Below are positions 43,088-51,463 of a DNA stretch of 56,309 nt, piece by piece. Below the pieces are notes generated by a model. It was not told the origin of the DNA. It did no database searches and saw nothing but the letters and a program-made list of their open reading frames with translations. The number at the start of each line of letters is the position of its first letter. The first letter of the stretch is position 1. This DNA is from Erysipelotrichales bacterium. GTDB taxonomy: Bacteria > Bacillota_I > Bacilli_A > RFN20 > CAG-826. Location of the stretch: contig JAFLVA010000008.1 in assembly GCA_022508525.1 (NCBI GenBank), positions 1-56,309 on the forward strand, in the 5' to 3' direction. A program made the translations under genes and the position numbers.

Positions 43088-43601
43088 CCTTTTTTCCTTT
43101 CTTTTCAATATATAATTCTTCAAGAATTGGGAATGTAACAGTTGTTAATAATTCAAAACATAATAATATAACGTGAATCCCTGCATGATGTTCTCCTGGT
43201 TCAAGAATTAATGTAATCGAGAAACCAATTACAATAATTGATTCTAAGAAACCAAATAACCTAGGAACTCCATGCACTAACTTATGAGCATATTCTTCTA
43301 TTTCATGTGCTTCTCTTAAAATTGACCATACAGCCCATAATACACATATTGTAGCGTAATCATGAACTAATAATAACACAATTGATCCTAATATTACTTC
43401 TACTGCACCCCAGAAAAAAGTATTATGTTCATCAAATCTTTTCTTAGTTAGTAGATGCACTAAAACTTGTTCTAATCCATACACAATCATGAGTGTACCA
43501 ATTAGATACTTTAGATTCTCCACCAATGTCTCGCGCATTACGAATATCGCAATAGCAGACAAAATATAAGTTATTAGTTTAATAATTCTCCATGTTTTCA
43601 T
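43077..43601 (-). CDS. DUF308 (HdeD-like) membrane protein
   Basis: A 174-residue protein with six hydrophobic segments in two similar halves, such as LITYILSAIAIFVM and FFWGAVEVILGSIVLLL. It resembles the DUF308/HdeD family, linked in enterobacteria to acid resistance; the function here is unknown. A His/Glu-rich loop (GEHHAGIH) lies between segments. It is the last ordinary gene before the defence island to its right. Confidence 0.7.
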   Translation of the reverse strand: MKTWRIIKLITYILSAIAIFVMRETLVENLKYLIGTLMIVYGLEQVLVHLLTKKRFDEHNTFFWGAVEVILGSIVLLLVHDYATICVLWAVWSILREAHEIEEYAHKLVHGVPRLFGFLESIIVIGFSITLILEPGEHHAGIHVILLCFELLTTVTFPILEELYIEKKGKKAMH

Positions 43602-43638
43602 AGTTTTGTACCTTGTGTTAATTATATCATAGATGCGC

Positions 43639-44277
43639 TTACAAATAACATCCTAAATCTATTTGCTTTTCAAAAATAGATTTATAAAACCATTCATCCA
43701 TTGGAACAAAATACTGAATTCCATCATATAGTTTGCTGCATAATTCATGATGATTATTAGATATGATCTGAAAATATATTTTTTCTAAAACAAATAAACC
43801 TGCTAATGCATTAAACGTATTTTCTAAAGTGGCTTCTACAACATTATTAATCCTATTATGCTTCAATTTGTTGTGTGCTGTCCACCATGATGGAGTTTCT
43901 TTTCTTACATTAAGCCAAGGTACATATTCGAAATCATATAATTGAGCTTTAACCTTAAAATTAATTATTCCATCCGCGATTTCTTCATTTGTTTCAATAA
44001 TTTTAAACCATTCTTCAATTGAGGTTAGATCTGAAAATTTAAAATTATTATCGATGTTTTTACAAATGATTTTCGAAATCATTTCTATTTCACCGCATAT
44101 TAAAAATAATAGTTCTGTATATTTAGTTGAATAGCACTTATAATTGTTTTTGTGAATAGAAACATAAGATTCTGTTTCTAAAAACATTTTTTCAAGTTGG
44201 ATATAATATGACCATTGATTCAATATAAAGCTTTTGCCTTCGCTGATAATCTTTTCTTTTATTTCTTCCTCATTCAT
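43639..44277 (-). CDS. Hypothetical protein at the end of the restriction-modification operon
   Basis: A 212-residue, mostly helical protein with no signal peptide. A Trp-rich motif WWTAHNKLKHNR occurs near residue 130. Helical proteins with Arg/His motifs of this kind include HEPN-like and abortive-infection proteins, but I do not recognise a family and the resemblance is weak. It has a good GGAGGG site and follows the TIGR04141 gene by 64 bases on the same strand, so it may be expressed with the restriction-modification genes. Confidence 0.45.
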   Translation of the reverse strand: MNEEEIKEKIISEGKSFILNQWSYYIQLEKMFLETESYVSIHKNNYKCYSTKYTELLFLICGEIEMISKIICKNIDNNFKFSDLTSIEEWFKIIETNEEIADGIINFKVKAQLYDFEYVPWLNVRKETPSWWTAHNKLKHNRINNVVEATLENTFNALAGLFVLEKIYFQIISNNHHELCSKLYDGIQYFVPMDEWFYKSIFEKQIDLGCYL

Positions 44278-44341
44278 ATTGTTACTTAGTCCCTCCTAGT
44301 AGTATATAAAATCATCTGCTTAATAAATAACAGTTCAAAAT

Positions 44342-45898
44342 TTATGCTTTATGTATTTTGCATATTGAATATTTTATTTTCATGCTATTAAGTCTACGCT
44401 TTGCATTGCTATATGATATTTTACTGAAAAAAGGTATTCTTGGTAATGTGGATTCATCTTTCGAAATTATCGCAAATACAACTTCATAATCATTAATATT
44501 ATTAATACTATAATCTTCGATAATGTTATTTTCTTTTGACACTTCATCAATTTTAGTATTAGCAGCCAATAAAAAATTACTATCCGTAAGCAATTCTGCT
44601 GACACAACCCCTTGATTAAATAAATGACTAAGGGTTGCAGAACCAGAATACATTTTAATATGAATCAATTTTTTATCTTTTCTTAGAATATCGCAAATTT
44701 CTATCGAGCTTCTTCCTCCACCATATCGAACAACTTTAGTATCTAGATTTAAGCAATCATTTTTATGCTTTTTAACATATTGTTTAGTATATTCTCCTTC
44801 ATTTTGTATATCTTTTGTGTAATCATCAAAAATAATATCTGATACAACACTGCTTTCGTAGTCATCATTAATTTTTTTGACATAATCATTGTCTACTCTA
44901 TACCACTGTCCATTATTAATACAATATGTCTTATTTTCATATATAACTTCGCCAAACAAGCACTTATAAGCCGACCACTCATCAATTACCAATTCATTTA
45001 AACTACCAATACATTTTATTTTCTTTCTTTTTAATTGAGTGATGTCAGAGAAATTTTCAATTGTAGACATTACTTCATCAATAATAATATCTTCGCACTC
45101 TTGTGAGTTAGAGTATTTGAAACATTTAATATAATCCCACTCAACAACACCCGGAACAGCCATCCATATGTTTGGATTATTATCTTTGATTAATTTTACT
45201 AGTTCATTATCCAAATTAGAAATAAGTGCTTTATTTTTTACATGTGTTATTTGATCAACCCATGGAAAGTTATTCTTATAATTATCTAGTTTATATACAT
45301 GATAAGTGTCAACTAAAAATCCCTCAATATTCTCTAAAGTATTTTCAACTGTTACATTCAATGAATCTGATCCGCTTATTATGCCTTGTAAATAATCTGT
45401 ATTTTGAGAAACACCAGTTACTCCATTTATTAAGTCACTATCAAAATTATAATCGAATTCATTAATATTAGCCTTTGATGGCATTTGCTCATTACTTGCC
45501 TTTTGATTGCCACCAATTTGAACTTTGCTTATTCTCCTTAAGCTATTTTCATTAACAGTATTAAGAGTCACTTTTAATCCAAAACGTTCTTCGATAAATT
45601 TGTCATTTAAAAAGCTTTTTCCATAACCAAAAACTATACCAAATATTCTAAATTCATTGTCAATTCTTATTTTCTTCAATAACAAAGCTCTTGTATTTGC
45701 ATTATATAAATACGATGTTTCTTCTATGCTTGAAAAAAACGATGAAACCCAAGTTGGTTTAATAGCATCTGCTTGTTTATAATAAAGTAAAGTATTCTCG
45801 TCAATAATTTGTTTATTTTCAAATTCATCAACAATTTGCCCAATGTCTTGATATTCACTTTTAATTAAATAGATTGATAGTTTTGTCTTATTATTCAT
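44342..45898 (-). CDS. TIGR04141/DUF6119 family protein
   Basis: A 518-residue protein of the 'sporadically distributed' TIGR04141 (DUF6119) family. Hallmarks are the N-terminal LSIYLIK, LLLKKIRIDNEFRIFGIVFGYGKSFL, and the C-terminal IHIKMYSGSATLSHLFNQGVVSAELL. The family has no known chemistry but is found mainly in restriction-modification and defence islands. Here it lies 141 bases downstream of two cytosine methyltransferase genes, on the same strand. Confidence 0.85.
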   Translation of the reverse strand: MNNKTKLSIYLIKSEYQDIGQIVDEFENKQIIDENTLLYYKQADAIKPTWVSSFFSSIEETSYLYNANTRALLLKKIRIDNEFRIFGIVFGYGKSFLNDKFIEERFGLKVTLNTVNENSLRRISKVQIGGNQKASNEQMPSKANINEFDYNFDSDLINGVTGVSQNTDYLQGIISGSDSLNVTVENTLENIEGFLVDTYHVYKLDNYKNNFPWVDQITHVKNKALISNLDNELVKLIKDNNPNIWMAVPGVVEWDYIKCFKYSNSQECEDIIIDEVMSTIENFSDITQLKRKKIKCIGSLNELVIDEWSAYKCLFGEVIYENKTYCINNGQWYRVDNDYVKKINDDYESSVVSDIIFDDYTKDIQNEGEYTKQYVKKHKNDCLNLDTKVVRYGGGRSSIEICDILRKDKKLIHIKMYSGSATLSHLFNQGVVSAELLTDSNFLLAANTKIDEVSKENNIIEDYSINNINDYEVVFAIISKDESTLPRIPFFSKISYSNAKRRLNSMKIKYSICKIHKA

Positions 45899-46039
45899 TT
45901 TATATGCCCTCCCAATAAGATTAAATACATTTAGTTTAAAACATTGTGATACTTTAAATCAATATGTTAAATTTTTTTGAATCTTAACTTACAATACTTC
46001 ACTACATTTACAATAAAACATCTAGCATTTTAATATTTA

Positions 46040-47029
46040 TTACCAATTATTTTTCTTATTCTTTTCAATATATTTAAATAGCTCCATTGCCACACTATAA
46101 CTCACATTAACTGTCACAGCATTTCCAAATTGTTTGTATGCTTGGCAATTTGATACAACTTGCACCCAATCAGATGGAAATCCTTGCAGTTTTCTGCATT
46201 CATTAGGAGTCAATTTTCGAATATTAACACGATCTTCTTTGCAATATTTGCGATAATTTATTTCATCAGTCACATAATTATCTTGACTTGCACGATGCAT
46301 TTTGGCCATGGTTGCAGTGAGTGTTTTTGATATTGGTAAATCAATTGTTGGCTTAACAATATAATTTTTTGTACCTACCCCCATTATTGTTCCAACTATT
46401 CTTTTTGTTAAAAAATAGTTTTCTGGTACATCTGTATCTAGTAAATCTTGTGTTGTTATTTTTAATTTTTGCTTTTTTGGAAATTCGAATTCATCTATAT
46501 CAAAATATTCACCACAGAAAGCTACAATATAGCATCTATTTCTTCTTTGAGGCACCCCATAATCTGCACTATTGAAAATGTGGTAAAAACAAACATAGCC
46601 AAGAGATTCTAATTCGTGGATAATTCTTTTAAAAGTTTCTCCTTTATTATGATTCATTATGTTTTTTACATTTTCTAAAACAACAACTTTTGTTTTATAT
46701 TTTTTTATTATATCTTTTATCTCAAAAAATAATGTTCCTCGTTCTTCGTCATCGAAACCTTGTAGCTTCCCCAATGTACTAAATGGTTGACATGGAAATC
46801 CACCAATCAATATATCATGTGCTGGAATATTCTTCTTTTCATCTCTAATGTCACCACAAACAATGTTTTTACTGACGTTTGCTCTATAAGTCTGACATGC
46901 ATATTTGTCAAAATCATTTGCCCATACGATATTAAATCCGGCATACATAAAACCAAGATCAAATCCGCCTATACCAGAAAATAAACTAATTGTATTATAT
47001 TTAACTTGCTTCGGTCTTATTCTTTCCAT
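46040..47029 (-). CDS. DNA (cytosine-5) methyltransferase
   Basis: A 329-residue C5 methyltransferase. Motif I is SLFSGIGGFDLGF (SAM binding), motif IV GGFPCQPFS with the catalytic cysteine, motif VI ENVKN, motif VIII PQRRNR and motif X FGNAVTVNVSYSVA. The target-recognition region lies between motifs VIII and X. It overlaps the preceding methyltransferase gene by 13 bases. With an HNH endonuclease gene upstream this forms a type II system; two methylases usually mean an asymmetric site with one enzyme per strand. The recognition sequence is unknown. Confidence 0.92.
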   Translation of the reverse strand: MERIRPKQVKYNTISLFSGIGGFDLGFMYAGFNIVWANDFDKYACQTYRANVSKNIVCGDIRDEKKNIPAHDILIGGFPCQPFSTLGKLQGFDDEERGTLFFEIKDIIKKYKTKVVVLENVKNIMNHNKGETFKRIIHELESLGYVCFYHIFNSADYGVPQRRNRCYIVAFCGEYFDIDEFEFPKKQKLKITTQDLLDTDVPENYFLTKRIVGTIMGVGTKNYIVKPTIDLPISKTLTATMAKMHRASQDNYVTDEINYRKYCKEDRVNIRKLTPNECRKLQGFPSDWVQVVSNCQAYKQFGNAVTVNVSYSVAMELFKYIEKNKKNNW

Positions 47030-48138
47030 CTGTTTTCTCCCATCACAAGTAAAACTTTTTTTAATATTGCCATTAAAACATCTACAACAATTGAATTGCC
47101 ACTTTGTTTATATGATTGCGCTCTCGAAACATTTATTATAAAGTCATCCGGGAACCCCATTAAACGCAGTGATTCTCTAGGTTCCAATGCTCTAATATTA
47201 CCATCAGTAGTTACATAATTATTGACACTAGCCCTATGTGTATTACCCTGAGTACTAAGTATTGCTCTTGCAATAGGTAAATCAATCTTTGCATCTTCGT
47301 GATAAAATTTTTTAGTGCCTGGCGACATTACGTAATCAATCAATTTTTGTGATAAATGTTTTTCTACAATTTGACCACCTGGCAAAAGCTTAATTCTACC
47401 ATATTCATCATACTGAAAATTACCCTCTGCACAATTGTCAAGTAAAAAATCTTGCATAGTAAATTTTAACTCTATTGGTTCAGGAAAAGAAAAGCGCATA
47501 CATTGTTCTTTATTTTTAAAGCCGATAACAAATAATCTTCTTCTACTTTGTGGTATGCCATAGTCTTTTGCATCTAATACTTTCCACTTATATTCATAAC
47601 CAAGTTCTTTAAAAACGTTTTGCATAGTCCTCCATGTTTTACCATGGTCATGCGTTAACACGCCATATACATTTTCATAAACAAATATTTTAGGTTGAAT
47701 TTCCTTGACTAACCTCACATAATCGTAAAATAAAGTGCCTCTCGTGTCTTCGAATCCGCCTCTAGCACCAGCTATTGAAAAACTTTGACATGGACTACCT
47801 CCGACAAATAAATCAATCTTACCCTCAAAGTCTGATCCATCTAGCAATTTAACATCATAAAAAAAATTATCGTCTACAACTTTATAATTTGCAAAATATG
47901 ATTCTTCAACAAAATTCTTTCTTTTAGAATGATGTTTATACACTGCTTTAACATATTCTCTTTTTTCTTTTGGTGTTTTCATATTTTTAATTGTCTGTAG
48001 CTCTTTATCTGTATCTACATCAATTTCTATATCGCCATTATCACAAGCAAATATAATATCGTGATCTATTCTCATTCTTTTAAATGCTTGTTCAATTGCG
48101 CCAATACCACTGAATGCAGTAGCCAATTTTATTTTCAT
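47017..48138 (-). CDS. DNA (cytosine-5) methyltransferase, longer paralogue
   Basis: About 373 residues from ATG 48138, chosen because AGGAG is 9 bases upstream; the frame can be extended 34 codons without a ribosome site. Motif I ATAFSGIGAIEQAF, motif IV GGSPCQSFS (catalytic Cys), motif VI ENVYG, motif VIII PQSRRR and motif X YKQSGNSIVVDV are intact. An insert between motifs I and IV (about 60 residues, Lys/Glu-rich) is longer than usual. It protects host DNA, together with the partner at 46040-47029. Confidence 0.9.
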   Translation of the reverse strand: MKIKLATAFSGIGAIEQAFKRMRIDHDIIFACDNGDIEIDVDTDKELQTIKNMKTPKEKREYVKAVYKHHSKRKNFVEESYFANYKVVDDNFFYDVKLLDGSDFEGKIDLFVGGSPCQSFSIAGARGGFEDTRGTLFYDYVRLVKEIQPKIFVYENVYGVLTHDHGKTWRTMQNVFKELGYEYKWKVLDAKDYGIPQSRRRLFVIGFKNKEQCMRFSFPEPIELKFTMQDFLLDNCAEGNFQYDEYGRIKLLPGGQIVEKHLSQKLIDYVMSPGTKKFYHEDAKIDLPIARAILSTQGNTHRASVNNYVTTDGNIRALEPRESLRLMGFPDDFIINVSRAQSYKQSGNSIVVDVLMAILKKVLLVMGENRWKE

Positions 48139-48244
48139 ATTAGACATCTCCTGCTTATATTTGTTTTTTTCCCTGCGTATATAAATCATTATACCTGCTA
48201 TACAACAAAAAAGCAACCAATATGGCTGCTTACTTTCCAATATA

Positions 48245-49489
48245 TTATACTGATTTTCGTTTTTGTTCTAATTCTTCAAAAATATGTCGATGATATTTGA
48301 GATATTCCATCCTTTTTTCATTTAATATAGGCTTAAAAATTGGTTGCATAAGTAATAATTGCGCTTTTAACTTTATGTCAGAATCAAGCAAGAACGAAAA
48401 AATTAATTCCTTATTATCATTTATTGTAATGAGATGTTTATCAAAAAGAGCGTCCGCACTTACAGACAATAAAATACCATTATTTATATCATATTTCTCT
48501 TCGCCAGTTGTATTAGGATCACTAAAGCCTTTAATATGAGAAGCGACAAACAATGCACTTAACTCTGAAAAATTCGCAGTAATATAAGTAAACGGACAAA
48601 AAACTTGATCTGGAACTTGCGTATAGCCCATCATTTCATTTGCCAGCATTTTCCTCCATGCAGATTGTTGTTGTCTGGTGACCTCATCGTCTATTTGAGT
48701 TTGATTAAGAGCATTTGTTCTTGTAGTCACACGCTGAATCAAGCGCAATCTAGTTTGACGTTGATAATTTTCATATGCTTTATTAGTTTGATTTATTATA
48801 GAAAAGAAAATAGGATTTTTTTCTAATAAAACAAACAGATTGTTTTCATTATTATCTTTCTCAAATAAAAGAATTAATGTATCACCTTTGAACATATGGT
48901 GTCTTAACTTATGAAATTCTTTGTCTTGTTCCATCCCGAGTCCATGAACAGCAACGTGTAGTGGAATAGATGTAAATAATTCTTCATTAACGCTCAAATT
49001 CAGATCATCAAATTTCCACGATGATCTTTTTCTTCTTCCTATAACTTTATTCAATTTATTAAAAACGAGTTTAGTATATTTTGGTGAAAAGTATTCTATG
49101 CTTTGATTAACTAATTTTACATTCATAAAGTCATTAATTAGATAAGGCGAACGTTTTCTAGGATTTGGAAGACCCACCTTAGTATAAAAAGATTCTTTTA
49201 GACCAATACAACTTTGATGAGCAGTTTGGAACGGTTTCCCTGTTTTTAACTCAATATCTCGCATTTCAGATTCATCGATGTAATATAATAAATTATTTTG
49301 GTGTGCATTAACTTTAGTTGCCTTCCCAAATGTTGCAAGATCTGAGTGTGTCAAATATTTGTAAAACAATATAAAAGTAGAATTTGCATGTGAAACCATA
49401 TAATCATACATGTCACTCGAAATTTTAGCAATAAAATCTATAATTTGATCTCTGTCTTCTAAAATAAAACTATCTTCATATCTTGGCAT
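48245..49489 (-). CDS. HNH_2-type restriction endonuclease
   Basis: A 414-residue protein whose C-terminal third matches the HNH_2 nuclease fold: CPFTYITANFSEL, then ASHIKGF (His318), NNGILL (Asn336/337) and DALFDKHL (Asp346, Asp350). The N-terminal 290 residues are unfamiliar and may recognise DNA. It lies 107 bases upstream of the cytosine methyltransferase genes on the same strand, which points to the cutting partner of that system. No controller (C) protein gene is seen. An ATTCTT-TTT-AAGAAT inverted repeat (49524-49538) precedes the gene. Confidence 0.78.
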   Translation of the reverse strand: MPRYEDSFILEDRDQIIDFIAKISSDMYDYMVSHANSTFILFYKYLTHSDLATFGKATKVNAHQNNLLYYIDESEMRDIELKTGKPFQTAHQSCIGLKESFYTKVGLPNPRKRSPYLINDFMNVKLVNQSIEYFSPKYTKLVFNKLNKVIGRRKRSSWKFDDLNLSVNEELFTSIPLHVAVHGLGMEQDKEFHKLRHHMFKGDTLILLFEKDNNENNLFVLLEKNPIFFSIINQTNKAYENYQRQTRLRLIQRVTTRTNALNQTQIDDEVTRQQQSAWRKMLANEMMGYTQVPDQVFCPFTYITANFSELSALFVASHIKGFSDPNTTGEEKYDINNGILLSVSADALFDKHLITINDNKELIFSFLLDSDIKLKAQLLLMQPIFKPILNEKRMEYLKYHRHIFEELEQKRKSV

Positions 49490-49615
49490 ACTAAATACTT
49501 CTTTCTTTTTTTTAGTTTATCATATTCTTTTTAAGAATGCTATGTCTTAACTAGCACAATAGAAAACCGTAATGAACGGGTGTTAATTGACTTTGGTGTA
49601 ATAGAATGATTTACA

Positions 49616-50305
49616 TTAATTGATTTTACCTTTTTCACAACGTTTTAATTTATAATCTAGTTTATCAGTTAAATTGTCCATATCTTCTGGATATAAGCAT
49701 ATTAGAGTAACCTTATCTTCTTTATAAATTTTCATTTTGTAATCTTTTTGTCTATTGTAGTTTTCGTTATTTTTTACACCCCAATATTCTACGTAGACAT
49801 CACCTAAATCTTTATAATTTGGTAGAATCCAATCTGGATATATTGTCCCTAACTCTTGATTGTTTGGTGTATATTCTTTTTCATATCTATGGTTAATGTT
49901 ATGAGTATAGAAGTAATCATCTATTCTTGCTTCTTCATTACTTTTAACAATGTGTCCATCATACGCAGTAATCTTTTTATTGTTATATTGACTTTCTAAT
50001 ACTTCTGCATTTTGACAATTAGAAATTTTAATTATAACTTCTTTATTGTTAAATTTATGAAAACACTTTGTGCAAAAGTGGTAACCGTTAGAATCTTCAC
50101 CACAAATTAAACAAGTATCTTGTGTTGATATATCGATTATATTATCTTTGTCATTATTACAATTTTTACATTCTTTGTCTGATTCATGCCATGATCCACA
50201 AGTTTCGCATTTAACTATTTTTCCATCTTCCTTTAATTCGTTACAAGTTTTACATAATGGAAAAAATCCACTTGGACGACCACATATTTCACAATTTTTC
50301 CCCAT
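49616..50305 (-). CDS. Zinc-ribbon protein with PD-(D/E)XK-like nuclease tail
   Basis: A 229-residue protein. Twelve cysteines in CxxC pairs at 5/8, 18/21, 33/36, 46/49, 65/68 and 78/81 form three zinc ribbons. The C-terminal part has RYEKEYTPN, YPDWILPN and DVYVEYWGVKN, matching the core of PD-(D/E)XK nucleases of the type fused to some UvrD-like helicases. The conserved Asp158 and Glu173 are present; the usual Lys next to the Glu is replaced by Trp, with Lys residues 10-20 positions later. Probably a DNA-binding endonuclease of the island; role unknown. Confidence 0.6.
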   Translation of the reverse strand: MGKNCEICGRPSGFFPLCKTCNELKEDGKIVKCETCGSWHESDKECKNCNNDKDNIIDISTQDTCLICGEDSNGYHFCTKCFHKFNNKEVIIKISNCQNAEVLESQYNNKKITAYDGHIVKSNEEARIDDYFYTHNINHRYEKEYTPNNQELGTIYPDWILPNYKDLGDVYVEYWGVKNNENYNRQKDYKMKIYKEDKVTLICLYPEDMDNLTDKLDYKLKRCEKGKIN

Positions 50306-50425
50306 ATTAATGCCCTCTCAATTAATTACTCAATTATTATAACAAAATAATTTTAAAAGACATAAAGTTTTTGAACTAATTAAGTTAGATTGTTTTCTTT
50401 ATGCCTTTTTTTAGCAAAATATCGC

Positions 50426-50444
50426 GTGAATCCTACGGATTCAC
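50426..50444 (+). terminator. Orphan terminator facing right
   Basis: An 8-bp stem (GTGAATCC / GGATTCAC) with a TAC loop is followed by TTTTTTT on the plus strand. No plus-strand gene leads to it; on the minus strand there is no T-run. It may be a relic or may end an unseen transcript. Confidence 0.6.
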
Positions 50445-50583
50445 TTTTTTTGTGTTTTATACTCATTAAACTAGAAAATCAAATAAAAAAGTTTTAATTC
50501 GTCCTTGGCAAATCATCAAACATACAAACCCTCAACTATTATACTTATTTATAAAATAAATATAGCATTTATCTAATAATAAA

Positions 50584-50817
50584 TCAGATTCTAATTATAA
50601 TATTTGTCTTATTAGTTTTTATTTCAATTAAATTAAAATGCCCATTTAGTTTAACGTAATATATTAGGCTCTTATATGCTTTCTTTACTATTTTTTTACA
50701 CTTTCTCACTTCATCTTCATCAACAAATTTCTTAATAAAGAATTTAGATTTAATGATGCTAGTGGGTAAATATAGTTTTATATTTTTACGATTTTTAGTC
50801 TTTATTATAATCTTCAT
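50584..50817 (-). CDS. Small protein related to the tail of the XRE-type protein
   Basis: A 77-residue Lys-rich protein. It starts one base after the stop of the broken regulator gene and resembles that protein's C-terminal domain: IKTKNRKNIKLYLPTSIIK and LIEIKTNKTNIIIRI compare with its ISIVDDDGDKVSINLPLAVVK and LLNIETADGETVIIRIE. Both match a small beta-alpha domain seen in Bacillota YvlB-like proteins. Function unknown. Confidence 0.55.
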   Translation of the reverse strand: MKIIIKTKNRKNIKLYLPTSIIKSKFFIKKFVDEDEVRKCKKIVKKAYKSLIYYVKLNGHFNLIEIKTNKTNIIIRI

Positions 50818-50818
50818 A

Positions 50819-51310
50819 TTACTCGATTCTTATAATAACTGTCTCACCGTCTGCAGTTTCAATATTTAGTAGTTCACCAAATACACCTTGTTCCACTAGT
50901 TCAATTAGTTTATTAAAATCTATTCCATTAAGTGCCTTATTTCTATAACTGACATTAGAAAGTTTACCATCTTCATCTAAAAATACTTTAACAACCGCTA
51001 AAGGGAGATTTATACTTACTTTATCTCCATCATCATCCACTATTGAAATTTTAAAGATCATTTTATTAATATCTTTTCTTTCTTCTTTTTCTAGATACAA
51101 AGTAGAACTTACTTCTCTTCCCATTAATTCATCTAAACTAATATTAAAGATATCTGCTAATTTAATTAATGAATCAATATTAGGAGATGTTAAATCATTT
51201 TCCCATTTACTTATTGCCTATGCAGATATATTTAATCTTTCTGCTATATCGTTTTGTGTTAATTCATGTTCTTTGCGTAATCTTGATAATCTCTGTCCAA
51301 ATGTTTCCAT
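50819..51310 (-). pseudogene. XRE-type regulator broken by an amber codon
   Basis: From ATG 51310 (AAGGAG site) the frame reads METFGQRLSRLRKEHELT, an XRE helix-turn-helix. At codon 31 (51218-51220) it meets TAG, and then continues in frame with AISKWENDLTSPNIDSLIK and DELMGREVSS, a normal XRE continuation, and a C-terminal domain ending ADGETVIIRIE. A Gln codon (CAG) changed to TAG would explain it; intact homologues have Q-A-I-S-K-W. TAG is a working stop in this genome (for example at 15795-15797), so the product is truncated unless suppressed. The C-terminal part could restart at an internal ATG (51124). Confidence 0.82.
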
Positions 51311-51463
51311 AACTGTTTTCTCCTTATTTAGCACACTAATATTTTAAATAAAAGAACAGTAAAAATACATCGACAAGAGGTTGAATTACTAACTAATATG
51401 TTGAATATTCACTAACCAAAATGTTTAGACCTAATAGAAAACTCCTGAAATTTGCGCGTTTAA

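Noticed and set aside
46905-47218. Plus-strand frames across the methyltransferase overlap
   Set aside because: They mirror conserved methyltransferase motifs on the other strand.
51218-51220. Amber codon as evidence of a changed genetic code
   Set aside because: TAG ends at least one intact gene here (15795-15797), so it is a working stop.
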